This document shows positions 35,023 through 43,593 of a stretch of DNA of 52,321 nt, piece after piece. This DNA is from Chitinophagaceae bacterium (GTDB lineage Bacteria; Bacteroidota; Bacteroidia; Chitinophagales; Chitinophagaceae). Every line of letters begins with the position of its first letter. Position 1 is the stretch's first letter. The DNA is taken from NCBI GenBank assembly GCA_016787125.1, contig JAEUVM010000192.1, positions 1-52,321 on the forward strand, read 5' to 3'. The notes beneath the pieces are model-generated. The model saw only the letters and a program-made list of their open reading frames with translations. It searched no databases and was not told where the DNA came from. Position numbers and translations under genes: made by a program.

Positions 35023-35499
35023 ATGAAAAGTTCAGCTAACCGCATACTCACCATCGCAGTTGTTTTTCTGCTCATCACCAATATTGCACTGGTGGCCTTC
35101 ATGGTATTTGGGAAAAATAAACGTGGCAGAGGTGGCCCCGGTAAAAAGGAAGATCCTTTTGAAATGATTGAAAAGGAAATCGGAATGTCGCCAGAACAAA
35201 AAAAGACCCACCTGCAATACCGGGAAGAATATTTCAAAACCATACGTCCGCTGTTTGACTCTGTACGCCTCGCTAAAGCGGCTTATTTCGGTCTCGCAAA
35301 AGATACTGCCGCTTCAGACAGCACACTACAGGCCGGCTATAAAAAGATAACCGATTTACAACAGGTGATCGATAAACAAACCTTTGATCATTTCCGCAGG
35401 GTAAGGGTACTATACTCCGGCGAACAGCAAAAGAAATACGACGACCTGGTACAGAAAATGATGCTGCAAAAAGGAAGAAGAGATTCAATAAAGCGATAG
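35023..35499 (+). CDS. Periplasmic CpxP/Spy-like (heavy-metal-sensor type) protein
   Basis: 158 residues with an uncleaved-looking N-terminal membrane helix (ILTIAVVFLLITNIALVAFMVF), a Gly/Arg-rich linker and an all-helical periplasmic domain (about 45-158) rich in charged residues (MSPEQKKTHLQYREEYF; FRRVRVLYSGEQQKKYDDLV). This resembles the CpxP/Spy/ZraP group and the periplasmic heavy-metal-sensor family, which often pairs with ECF sigma factors. It probably senses misfolded protein or metal for the sigma factor two genes upstream. LTxEQ-type motifs appear as MSPEQKK and YSGEQQKK. Confidence 0.7.
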   Translation: MKSSANRILTIAVVFLLITNIALVAFMVFGKNKRGRGGPGKKEDPFEMIEKEIGMSPEQKKTHLQYREEYFKTIRPLFDSVRLAKAAYFGLAKDTAASDSTLQAGYKKITDLQQVIDKQTFDHFRRVRVLYSGEQQKKYDDLVQKMMLQKGRRDSIKR

Positions 35500-35504
35500 A
35501 ATCT

Positions 35505-35611
35505 GCTAATGTGCTGATGAGCTAATTTGCTGATGTGCTGATGAAGACAATGGGATGATGTGGAAATCCCGGATGGCCGGGACGGGTGTGGAAATGGGAT
35601 GATGTGGAAAT
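35505..35611. repeat. Short intergenic direct repeats
   Basis: GCTAATGTGCTGATGA (35,505-35,520) is followed at once by variants of the same phrase to 35,544. The 17-base unit TGGGATGATGTGGAAAT occurs exactly at 35,551-35,567 and 35,595-35,611. Between them lies the palindrome TCCCGGatggCCGGGA (35,567-35,582). The remaining bases to the ligase stop are AT-rich and hold no gene. Confidence 0.7.
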
Positions 35612-35751
35612 GAATACAGGGGAACACGGATTTTTTTCCTGCGCAAAATAGAAAGGATCTTTCTGGTCTGTAAAGCACTATTATCTATTCTCTTTTATCT
35701 ATTATTTATTCTACGTATTCTTTATTTGGTATTTGTTATTTGGGATTTTTC

Positions 35752-37536
35752 CTACAGGTATATTCTTTCAATAGCATCCCTGAATTTCTCCATCACCACT
35801 TTTCGTTTCAATGATAACTTAGGTGTCATTTCACCGGTGGCCACACTCCATTCCTGCGGCAGCAGCTCAAATTTCTTCACCTGCTCCACATGATTAAAGT
35901 ACTTATTGAAGCTTTCCACCAGGTCTTTATACATGGCAATTACCTTTTCATTACGGATCAGTTCCTCGTTGGTGCCATCTGCAACACCATTCTGGCGGCA
36001 CCATTGACGCAGGTTAGGGAAGGAGGGGATCAGCAGGGCACCGACAAATTTCCTTTCCGGTCCCACCACCATTACCTGCTCTACAAACATGGATTCTTTC
36101 AGCTTGTTCTCTATCGGCAGCGGGGCTACGTATTTGCCACCACTGGTCTTGAACAGTTCTTTCTTGCGGTCAGTGATCTTGAGAAAACGGTTGTCCACCA
36201 TCATGCCGATATCGCCGGTATGAAACCAGCCATCCGGAGTAATCACTTCAGCGGTCAGGTCCGGACGTTTGTAATATCCCATCATGATATTAGAACCTCT
36301 GGATAAGATCTCCCCGTCTTCTGCGATCTTTACTTCCACACCATTGATCAGCGGCCCCACTGTTCCAAACATACGGCCACTTACTTCATAGGTGTTGACA
36401 GAAATAACCGGCGATGTTTCCGTAAGGCCATAGCCTTCCATGATGGGAATACCGGCGGCAGTAAAAATGCGTATCAGCCTTACCTGGCAGGCAGCGCCGC
36501 CCGTTACAATACATTTCAGGTTGTTGCCCAATCCTTCTCTCCACTTGCTGAAGATGATCTTATTGGCAAGGCCCAATTGCATGCGGTAGAGAAAGCCCAT
36601 GTCTTTATTGAGCTCATATTTTTCAGCCAGGCCATGTGCCCAGAAGAATAATTTCTTTTTCAGGCCGGTGAGGGCACTGCCTTTCTCCATGATTCTATCA
36701 TACACTTTTTCCAGCAGCCTGGGTACAGTGGTAAACATGTGCGGCCTTACTTCCTTAAGATTGTCACCGATCGTTTCAAGACTTTCGGCATAATAGATCG
36801 AGGTAAAATTGAACAGGTAGAGATAAGTCACCATCCGCTCAAAGATGTGATTCAGCGGCAGAAAACTGAGAGACCGCATCTGTCCGCCCGGCGGAAAACA
36901 CGGACTGGAAGCTATCACATTCGACAAAATGTTGCGGTGGCTCAGCATTACTCCTTTGGGGACACCCGTGGTGCCGGAAGTATAAATGATGGTGGCCGCA
37001 TCTTCATAACCGATCTTATCCGAAATAGGTTTTACCTGTGCCACCAGGTCGGGTGTGGCCGCGGCAGTCACCTCTTTCCAATGCCGGGCATTGGCCACAT
37101 GCTCAAAAGTGAATATTTCACGAAGTGAAGGCACACGGTCTTTAATGCTTACCACTTTCAGGAATGTATCTTCATCATTCACAAACACGATCTTCACCTG
37201 TGCATCATTCAGCACAAACTCCAGTTCATTTACATTGATAGTGGGATAGATAGGGGTGAGTAATGCCCCGATCTGCTGTACGGCCAGGTCAAGCATCACC
37301 CATTCAGGCCTGTTTTTGGCAAGGATGGCCACCTTGTCGCGGCCTTCCACTGTCATATCATTAGGCCCGATACCCATGCCCAGCAAACCGGCAGCCAGTT
37401 GGTTTACCGTTTCAGCCACTTCAGCGCTGCTGTGTTTTTTCCATTGACCACCGGCTTTACCGGCCAGCATATCTTCCAGCGGGTTCTTTTCCAGTTGCAA
37501 CTGGATACAATCAAAAAGGCGTTGAGGCTGCACCAT
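35752..37536 (-). CDS. Long-chain fatty acid-CoA ligase (AMP-forming)
   Basis: 594 residues from the ATG at 37,536 (MVQPQRLFDCIQLQLEKNP); an upstream in-frame ATG at 37,602 adds 22 residues that look non-native. ANL-superfamily motifs are all present: the AMP P-loop TIIYTSGTTGVPKGVMLSH, the adenine motif EGYGLTETSPVIS, WFHTGDIG, and the hinge and Lys region ITDRKKELFKTSGGKYVAP. The enzyme activates fatty acids to acyl-CoA for lipid synthesis or beta-oxidation. It follows the TPR gene on the same strand but is separated from it by a terminator, so it has its own promoter. Confidence 0.92.
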   Translation of the reverse strand: MVQPQRLFDCIQLQLEKNPLEDMLAGKAGGQWKKHSSAEVAETVNQLAAGLLGMGIGPNDMTVEGRDKVAILAKNRPEWVMLDLAVQQIGALLTPIYPTINVNELEFVLNDAQVKIVFVNDEDTFLKVVSIKDRVPSLREIFTFEHVANARHWKEVTAAATPDLVAQVKPISDKIGYEDAATIIYTSGTTGVPKGVMLSHRNILSNVIASSPCFPPGGQMRSLSFLPLNHIFERMVTYLYLFNFTSIYYAESLETIGDNLKEVRPHMFTTVPRLLEKVYDRIMEKGSALTGLKKKLFFWAHGLAEKYELNKDMGFLYRMQLGLANKIIFSKWREGLGNNLKCIVTGGAACQVRLIRIFTAAGIPIMEGYGLTETSPVISVNTYEVSGRMFGTVGPLINGVEVKIAEDGEILSRGSNIMMGYYKRPDLTAEVITPDGWFHTGDIGMMVDNRFLKITDRKKELFKTSGGKYVAPLPIENKLKESMFVEQVMVVGPERKFVGALLIPSFPNLRQWCRQNGVADGTNEELIRNEKVIAMYKDLVESFNKYFNHVEQVKKFELLPQEWSVATGEMTPKLSLKRKVVMEKFRDAIERIYL

Positions 37537-37603
37537 AGCAATCGTTTTTAAGTAATGTTCCCGGCAACAGGATACCAACAGACAAATTAGGCAAAAAAGC
37601 ACA

Positions 37604-37632
37604 TAAAAAATAACCCCGTATTGACGGGGTTA
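37604..37632 (-). terminator. Rho-independent terminator of the TPR gene
   Basis: AACCCCGT (37,612-37,619) pairs with ACGGGGTT (37,624-37,631). Read on the minus strand, the stem is followed by TATTTTTTATG. It ends the transcript of the minus-strand TPR gene 24 bases after its stop. Confidence 0.8.
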
Positions 37633-37655
37633 CTAAAAAGTAAAGATGTCATCAA

Positions 37656-38672
37656 TTATTCAGCCTGGTAATATTGCCCTGCCGGCATCCTGAATACCCG
37701 GCTTCGCTGAAAGGTGGTAAATGCATTGAATTCTTCAGCATGGGTTTTGGTCCAATTGTCATACGCTGCCAGGTTTTCCACAGGGCCAAACAGCCAGTGG
37801 TTATAAGCATCAAACATGCCTTCTGTCAGCAACTGGCGGTGATATTCAAACAGGCGGAAGGGATAGCGGGCAGCCCAGGTGGCATACCAATCAAGGATGA
37901 AACGGGTGCGGATCATCGTCAGCACCTCAATGTTCAGCCCTTTAGCTGCCATAGACGATTGCTTGCTCATGGTGCTCAGTACGTTTCGGGCAAATTCGCT
38001 TTTCATTTTATCAGCGCCGGCCATCATATCAGCTTCGGCAAATAATTTTTCTTTATAGCCCTGCAACAGCAACTCTTTCATGGCGGCTCCTCTTTCGCTC
38101 AGGCTTTCCATATTGATGAATATTTCACCATAGATGAGGCTCCACACCTTGTCTTTGGTGTAGAAATAATACATGGCGGCATTATAATAATTACCGCTGT
38201 AGGAAGGATCAGCTTTGATTCCTTTTTCCCAGTATTCAATGGATGAGAAGTTTTTAGTGGCCCAGAGCAGTTCACCGTATTCACTCAGCAGGGGCCCGCT
38301 GTTGGGAAATTTCTTCAGGGCTTTCTTATACATTTTATCACAATCCTTCACCATCTCAAGTGCTTTGTACACATTGCCTGCCACCTGGTAGGTAACCACA
38401 TCGGCATCATCACGGTCAACCACTTCCTTTACACCATCCAGCGCTTTGGTATAATCCCTCTTCAGGTAATAGCTCATGATGAGGTCTTTCTGAAGCTCCA
38501 GGTTTTTGGGGTTTTGCTGCAGGGCACGGGTAAGTACTATGATGGCATTGTCGAAATCACCGCTTTGCATGAAGGTTCTTGCTGTTTGCTGCATGGTGTT
38601 TACATCTGTGGGTTGTGCAACCACCACCGCAGAAATAGCAGATACCAGCAAAAGGGAGAACAATCTTTTCAT
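37656..38672 (-). CDS. Exported tetratricopeptide-repeat protein
   Basis: 338 residues with a signal peptide (MKRLFSLLLVSAISAVVVAQ). TPR-type helical repeats fill about 28-190: ARTFMQSGDFDNAIIVLTRA, DLIMSYYLKRDYTKALDGV, VYKALEMVKDCDKMYKKALK, YGELLWATKNFSSIEYWEKG. The C-terminal half is helical without clear repeats. Probably a periplasmic scaffold; no enzymatic motif is seen. It lies 78 bases behind the DUF1015 gene and ends at a strong terminator. Confidence 0.8.
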   Translation of the reverse strand: MKRLFSLLLVSAISAVVVAQPTDVNTMQQTARTFMQSGDFDNAIIVLTRALQQNPKNLELQKDLIMSYYLKRDYTKALDGVKEVVDRDDADVVTYQVAGNVYKALEMVKDCDKMYKKALKKFPNSGPLLSEYGELLWATKNFSSIEYWEKGIKADPSYSGNYYNAAMYYFYTKDKVWSLIYGEIFINMESLSERGAAMKELLLQGYKEKLFAEADMMAGADKMKSEFARNVLSTMSKQSSMAAKGLNIEVLTMIRTRFILDWYATWAARYPFRLFEYHRQLLTEGMFDAYNHWLFGPVENLAAYDNWTKTHAEEFNAFTTFQRSRVFRMPAGQYYQAE

Positions 38673-38750
38673 ATTATAATATTAAAAAACAGAGACGTCA
38701 TGCAATAACGCCTCCGTTGCAAAGTAACAATTATTTCAGGAGAGTACTTG

Positions 38751-39971
38751 TTAAATAAGGTGTGTGAGAAGCCCGTCACGCAGCTTGGGTTCAAACCAGG
38801 TGCTTTTAGGGGGCATCACATTGCCGCTGTCGGCTATATCAAACAATTGTTCGATGGTGACAGGATAAAGACTGAACGCCACTTTCATTTCACCGCTGTT
38901 CACCCTTTTTTCCAGTTCTTCAAGGCCTCGTATGCCACCTACGAAATCAATACGTTTATCTGTACGCTGATCTTCAATATCAAGCAATTTGTCCAGAATG
39001 TTATTGGATAAAATGGTTACATCCAGCACACCGATCGGGTCTTCTGTATACGTACCCTTGCGGGAGGTCAGGATATACCACTGTCCTTCGAGATACATAC
39101 CAAATTCGTGGAGTTGTGTGGGTTTTACCGGCTCCGGGCTGAGTGTGATATAAAAATCATCCTGCAGGTTGCCCAGTAATTTGGCGGGCGAAAGATCATC
39201 AAGGTCTTTCACCACCCGGTTATAATCCAATATGGCAAGCTGGCTGGCAGGGAAGATGGTGGTGAGAAAATATTTCGCCTCTTCATTGTCGGGCAGGGCG
39301 GCACTTACCTTGGCAGCAGAGGCAGCCCGGTGGTGACCATCAGCTATATAAGTGGCCGGTACATGCGTTGCAAAAAGCTGTGTGATGGAATTCACCACAA
39401 TATCCCTGTCTACGATCCAGATGCTGTGCTGAATACCATCAGTGGCGGTGAAATCATACACGGGTTTGTTGCTCATCTTCCAGCCGTTTACCAGCGCATT
39501 TACTTCCATCACATCCCTGTACGCAAGAAATACATTACCTGTTTGCGCTTTAATGGTGCGCATATGATCTATACGGTCCTTTTCTTTTTCCGGCCGGGTA
39601 AACTCATGCTTTTTGATCACATTATCATGATAGTCTTTCACAGAAGATAAACACACAAGTCCTGTCTGGCTGCGGCCATTCATCACCAGCTGGTAAATGT
39701 AGTAGCAGGGCTTATCTTCTTTGAAAAGGATGCCTTTACCGATTAGTTCCTGCAGGTTCTCTTTTGCTTTATCATATACTTCCTGGCTGTGTATGTCCAC
39801 ACCGGCAGGCAGGTCGATCTCAGATTTGGTAACATGAAGAAAAGAGAATGGGTTACCACCGGCTTCTGTTCTTGCTTCTTCACTGTTCAGTACATCATAG
39901 GGGCGGGATGCCACCTGTGCAGCAGATTCGGGATGAGGTCTCAGGGCATTGAATGGTTTGATGGATGCCAT
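38751..39971 (-). CDS. DUF1015 family protein
   Basis: 406 residues from the ATG at 39,971 (MASIKPFNALRPHPESAAQVASRPYDVL), a start that avoids overlap with serC. The DUF1015 hallmarks are present: RPYDVLNSEEAR, HEFTRPEKEKDRIDHMRTIKAQTG, YIADGHHRAASAAKV and the TIFPASQLAILDYNRVV block. The family is widespread in Bacteroidota and usually encoded beside the serine biosynthesis genes serC/serA. Its reaction is not established, though the conserved ADGHHR motif suggests enzyme or nucleotide-binding activity. It is 28 bases downstream of serC, in line with joint expression. Confidence 0.88.
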   Translation of the reverse strand: MASIKPFNALRPHPESAAQVASRPYDVLNSEEARTEAGGNPFSFLHVTKSEIDLPAGVDIHSQEVYDKAKENLQELIGKGILFKEDKPCYYIYQLVMNGRSQTGLVCLSSVKDYHDNVIKKHEFTRPEKEKDRIDHMRTIKAQTGNVFLAYRDVMEVNALVNGWKMSNKPVYDFTATDGIQHSIWIVDRDIVVNSITQLFATHVPATYIADGHHRAASAAKVSAALPDNEEAKYFLTTIFPASQLAILDYNRVVKDLDDLSPAKLLGNLQDDFYITLSPEPVKPTQLHEFGMYLEGQWYILTSRKGTYTEDPIGVLDVTILSNNILDKLLDIEDQRTDKRIDFVGGIRGLEELEKRVNSGEMKVAFSLYPVTIEQLFDIADSGNVMPPKSTWFEPKLRDGLLTHLI

Positions 39972-39999
39972 TGTATCGGGTGTTATTGGATGGTTATCG

Positions 40000-41070
40000 T
40001 TAGCCGTTTTGTTGGGCAAAATGTTTCATCAGGTCGGTCAGGGCTTTTACACTGTCAATCGTCAGCGCATTATACATGGATATACGAAAGCCTCCCACAC
40101 TTCGATGACCTTTCACACCCACCATTCCTTCTTTTTTACAAAGGTCAAGAAAGGCGGCTTCCAGTTCTTTATTATCCATGACAAATACGGCGTTCATTTT
40201 GCTGCGGTCTTCCACAGCCACAGGACCTTTAAAGAGCGGCAGCGAATCGAGTGTGGTATAAAAAAGTTCAGCCTTGGCATTGTTACATTGTTCTATCGCA
40301 TCCACACCGCCTTGCTCCTTCAGCCAGCGAAGGGTGAGCAGCATTACATAAATGGCAAATACAGGTGGCGTATTCAGCATACTGCCCTCGGCAATATGGT
40401 TGCGGTAATCCAGTATCGTGGGAATGGGGCGGCTCAGCTTGCCCAATACATTTTTATTTACTACCACCAGGTTTACACCCGCGGCACCCATATTCTTTTG
40501 TGCACCGGCATAGATAACGTCAAACCGGTTGAAGTCGAGCCGGCGGCTGAGAATATCACTGCTCATATCAGCCACCAGCGGCACACCACATTCGTAGGGT
40601 ATGGCATGCCATTGCGTACCGGCAATGGTTTCGTTGGTGGTGATGTGCAGGTAAGCCGCTGTGGCCGATACCGAAAGCTCTTCCGGAATACTGGTGAAAT
40701 TGCCCGCCTTGGTGGAGCCCGCTATTTCCACATGACCAAACAGTTTGGCTTCCTTGATCGCTTTCACTGCCCAGGTACCTGTTTCGGTATAAGATGCCAG
40801 TTCATCCTCACCCAGCAGGTTCATCGGTACCTGCATAAACTGTGTGGTTGCACCGCCGTGCAACAGCAGCACTTCATGGTCGCTGTCCAGTTCCATCAGC
40901 TCCCTTACCAGTGCCCTTGCCTCATCCATTACCGGTTGAAACAAGCTGGTGCGGTGTCCTATCTCCAGGATGGATAATCCTGTATTATTAAAATCCAGTA
41001 CCGCCTGGCTGGCTTTTTTAAACACTTCTTTGGGCAGCACAGAGGGACCGGCATTGAAATTATGTATCAT
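40000..41070 (-). CDS. serC: Phosphoserine aminotransferase
   Basis: 356 residues, the usual SerC length. Class-V aminotransferase fold with the N-terminal HNFNAGPSVLP motif, the PLP-phosphate site LLLHGGATTQFMQVPMN, and the PLP lysine K192 in IYAGAQKNMGAAG. The C-terminal GHRSVGGFRISMYNAL supplies the substrate-binding His and Arg residues. It converts 3-phosphohydroxypyruvate and glutamate to phosphoserine in serine (and pyridoxal) biosynthesis. serA, often between serC and the DUF1015 gene in this phylum, is absent here. Confidence 0.95.
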   Translation of the reverse strand: MIHNFNAGPSVLPKEVFKKASQAVLDFNNTGLSILEIGHRTSLFQPVMDEARALVRELMELDSDHEVLLLHGGATTQFMQVPMNLLGEDELASYTETGTWAVKAIKEAKLFGHVEIAGSTKAGNFTSIPEELSVSATAAYLHITTNETIAGTQWHAIPYECGVPLVADMSSDILSRRLDFNRFDVIYAGAQKNMGAAGVNLVVVNKNVLGKLSRPIPTILDYRNHIAEGSMLNTPPVFAIYVMLLTLRWLKEQGGVDAIEQCNNAKAELFYTTLDSLPLFKGPVAVEDRSKMNAVFVMDNKELEAAFLDLCKKEGMVGVKGHRSVGGFRISMYNALTIDSVKALTDLMKHFAQQNG

Positions 41071-41126
41071 CAGGGTGCAAATGTATGAAAGCTGCCGAAG
41101 CGGGAAACATATTACCTTACCCGCCC

Positions 41127-42098
41127 TCAGGGGCTTTCATGTTCACGGCCATTGCCGGTTCCTTTTTTCCAGGCATTATTCAGCCATTCAAATTCCTGCA
41201 GGTCTTCTGCTGAAAAGGATTGATTGTTAAGTGTTGAGAGGTCGGGCTGCCCCGCATTTACCCATGCCGTGTACCAAAAAGAGGCCGTGGCAAAAATGGA
41301 CTGCCGCATCCTTCTTTCCACCATGCCTTTCATCATGCTGTCATACGCTTTGGAAAAAGCGGTTGAATACTGCCGGATGGTAACACCGTTCCGCTCTTCA
41401 TAGGCATATTTCTGGTCGGCCGGAAAACGGGCCGTCAGTTCTCGTTCAAAACGAAGCACGGTATCAGCAGCGGCAGCGCTTTCCAATAATCTTTTCCAGG
41501 CAAAAGAAAGCGGGTCGCTGATGTAAACGGCTTTACCGATAAAAAAATCCCATTCCTTATCTGCCAGCAACTCCGGCAGCCGGCTTTCCCAGAAACCATG
41601 TATGCCATGCTGCCCGGTATGTTGCCCGTTGTGGTTACTGCTGGCATGAAGCGGCACATGCAGGTCGGACATATAATGCCCCAATTCGGCCGACAGTTTG
41701 AGAATACGGGCCTGGTCTTTTTGTTTAAAAGCCTCCGTAAGCCGGTACAACATGGTTTGTACCCACCACGGCACAATACCGTGCTTTGCCAGCGAATCTT
41801 CACCATACTTATTTACGGCATCCTGCCAGCGACGGGGCAGCGAATCGTACGGATAAGTGCCATAATGGTCAATATCTATATAATGGCGGGGGCCTTCTGC
41901 GGCAACGGCATATCGTCTTTTATCAGGGTCGGTGGCGTGGTCAGACAGGAAATCAATATTTGGTTTAAATAAAACCAGCATTTCAGGCGGCAGCAGGAAC
42001 ACCGCATAATGATTGATCTTCTTGTGGGCAAAAAAGCCCCAGCAAAAACAGGGCGTAGCGGCCGACAGCATGGCCAGCCCAAGAATAATTCTTTTCAT
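41127..42098 (-). CDS. S1/P1 nuclease or zinc-dependent phospholipase C-like protein
   Basis: 323 residues. The signal peptide ends just before Trp20 (CFC|WGFFAHKKINH), so the mature N-terminal Trp can serve as zinc ligand, as in phospholipase C and S1/P1 nucleases. Further ligands are seen in FLSDHATDPDKRR, GPRHYIDIDHYG, LSAELGHYMSDLHVPLHASSN and GIHGFWE. Three zinc ions would be bound. An exported enzyme that cleaves phosphodiesters in phospholipid or nucleic acid; sequence alone does not decide which. Between serC and the DUF502 gene on the same strand, with gaps of 56 and 29 bases. Confidence 0.85.
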   Translation of the reverse strand: MKRIILGLAMLSAATPCFCWGFFAHKKINHYAVFLLPPEMLVLFKPNIDFLSDHATDPDKRRYAVAAEGPRHYIDIDHYGTYPYDSLPRRWQDAVNKYGEDSLAKHGIVPWWVQTMLYRLTEAFKQKDQARILKLSAELGHYMSDLHVPLHASSNHNGQHTGQHGIHGFWESRLPELLADKEWDFFIGKAVYISDPLSFAWKRLLESAAAADTVLRFERELTARFPADQKYAYEERNGVTIRQYSTAFSKAYDSMMKGMVERRMRQSIFATASFWYTAWVNAGQPDLSTLNNQSFSAEDLQEFEWLNNAWKKGTGNGREHESP

Positions 42099-42127
42099 AG
42101 TCTTGTACGGAAGTGAAATGGCGGGGA

Positions 42128-42823
42128 TTATTCAGAAATCTTTTTCTCCGTTTCGTCAAGACTCACCCTTTCAGCATCCAGGTCCACCACACCGCCTGTT
42201 ACGGCGTACTTCATCGCTTCGCCCGAAGTGATCTTCTCGATCTTCCGCACCTTGTCGCGGTTGAGTATATATAATTGCCCGGCAAAATTGTATGCCTGGG
42301 GCACATACACGGCCACCTTATCGGCGCCCATGTCAAATTTATGCATCTCTTCATCGGTCAGGAAGCCAACGATCCATACGTCTTCAGCAAACACACTGGC
42401 CAGCACGGCTTTATTGAATTTCTTTTTATTACCGGCAAATGCTTCAAAGAAGTCGCGGGTGCTGGTATAGATGAATTTTACCCCCGGTGTCTTTTCCAGC
42501 CATTTGTCAAACAGGCTGAAAATACGGGTTTGGATAAAAAAGGAACTGAGGTAGCCGATGATGATAATAGACCCGATAATGATCACAAAACCAAGTCCGT
42601 AGTTTTTTACCTCGTACTTGATGATGTCTCCCTTGGCATCCCGTACCGGCTCACGAAAGATTGGCAGCCAATTGTCTACAGTTGAAACCACCCAATAGAT
42701 GGCATAGGCCGTAATGGCAATAGGACCGATGATCAGCAGCCCCTGGAGAAAGTATTTGAGTATTTTTTTCCAGCGGAAAGGCTCCTTGGGAAAGAGATCC
42801 CTGAAAGAAAACTGCTTGTCCAT
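42128..42823 (-). CDS. DUF502 family membrane protein
   Basis: 231 residues with two membrane helices at about 22-45 (ILKYFLQGLLIIGPIAITAYAIYW) and 75-98 (LGFVIIIGSIIIIGYLSSFFI). A beta-rich soluble part follows, containing the family blocks KFIYTSTRDFFEAFAG, WIVGFLTDEE and VAVYVPQAYNFAGQLYILNRDKV. The family is conserved across bacteria and its role is unknown. The gene starts the minus-strand run DUF502-PLC-like-serC-DUF1015 and is divergent from the TetR efflux operon. Confidence 0.85.
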   Translation of the reverse strand: MDKQFSFRDLFPKEPFRWKKILKYFLQGLLIIGPIAITAYAIYWVVSTVDNWLPIFREPVRDAKGDIIKYEVKNYGLGFVIIIGSIIIIGYLSSFFIQTRIFSLFDKWLEKTPGVKFIYTSTRDFFEAFAGNKKKFNKAVLASVFAEDVWIVGFLTDEEMHKFDMGADKVAVYVPQAYNFAGQLYILNRDKVRKIEKITSGEAMKYAVTGGVVDLDAERVSLDETEKKISE

Positions 42824-42899
42824 TGCTCAAATGTAAACTAATCGCTATTACTGAAGGATCGCCGGTATTAAATTTCGGTGAAAGGCAGAATTTGACGGT

Positions 42900-42929
42900 T
42901 GGAAACTTTGGTTACGATAAAAGTTTCCA
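42900..42929 (+). promoter_or_regulatory. TetR operator palindrome
   Basis: Perfect 10-base arms TGGAAACTTT (42,900-42,909) and AAAGTTTCCA (42,920-42,929) around a 10-base spacer. The left arm covers the -33 box and the right arm reaches the spacer just before the -7 box, so binding of the TetR protein encoded 26 bases further on would block polymerase. Confidence 0.75.
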
Positions 42930-42937
42930 TAGTTTTG
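42907..42937 (+). promoter_or_regulatory. Bacteroidota-type promoter of the TetR efflux operon
   Basis: TTTG (42,907-42,910), 19 bases, then TAGTTTTG (42,930-42,937) matches the TTTG-N19-TAnnTTTG consensus exactly. The ATG of the TetR gene is 17 bases after the -7 box. It is embedded in the operator palindrome. Confidence 0.75.
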
Positions 42938-42954
42938 CCCCCTGATTTCTCAAA

Positions 42955-43593
42955 ATGGAACCCAAAGAAAGAATATTACTTAAAGCGGAAGAACTGTTCA
43001 TGCAATTTGGCATCCGGTCTGTTTCGATGGATGATATTGCCAACCACCTCGGCATGAGCAAAAAGACCCTCTACCAGTACTTTGCCGATAAAGATGAACT
43101 GGTTACCGGCGTGGTGGACCGGCACATTAATGATATCCAGGGCGACTGCCTGCATTGCCGCAAAGATGCCACCGACGCCATTCATGAGATCTTCATCACC
43201 ATGGAGCGCATCATGGAAGAGTTCAGCAATATGAACCCCATGCTGCTTTACGACCTGGAAAAATTTCACTTCAGGGCCTACCAGCGTTTCCGGGAACATA
43301 AAGACAAATTTCTGCTGCAGGTGATAAAGGAGAATATTGAATGGGGTATGAAAGATGAACTGTACCGCAGCGATGTAAATGTGGATGTGATGGCGAAATT
43401 CCGCATCGAATCCATGATGATACCGTTCAACGTAGCCGTATTTCCACCCGGAAAGTACAACCTGGGCGCCACCTCCGAACTCATCATCGAAAACTTTACC
43501 TACGGACTTGCCACTATAAAAGGACATAAACTGATTCAGAAATACAATGACCAACGCAAAAAAAATCTCTCGTATGAAGAAGTTAAGAAGTAA
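42955..43593 (+). CDS. TetR/AcrR-family repressor of the efflux operon
   Basis: 212 residues. The N-terminal TetR domain (about 5-50) contains ILLKAEELFMQFGIRSVSMDDIANHLGMSKKTLYQYFADKDELV with the expected helix-turn-helix. The C-terminal ligand-binding half is helical and unique, as usual. It is the first gene of the TetR-TolC-adaptor-RND operon, overlaps the TolC gene by 20 bases, and has a palindrome over its own promoter, so it should repress itself and the pump and release DNA when a drug or membrane signal binds. The inducer is unknown. Confidence 0.92.
   Translation: MEPKERILLKAEELFMQFGIRSVSMDDIANHLGMSKKTLYQYFADKDELVTGVVDRHINDIQGDCLHCRKDATDAIHEIFITMERIMEEFSNMNPMLLYDLEKFHFRAYQRFREHKDKFLLQVIKENIEWGMKDELYRSDVNVDVMAKFRIESMMIPFNVAVFPPGKYNLGATSELIIENFTYGLATIKGHKLIQKYNDQRKKNLSYEEVKK

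Noticed and set aside
35505-35611. Possible CRISPR array
   Set aside because: Repeats are too short and irregular, there are no spacers of even length, and no cas genes are in the window.
39949-40977. 342-codon plus-strand frame opposite serC
   Set aside because: Antisense shadow of serC, which has all catalytic motifs; no family resemblance in the plus-strand frame.
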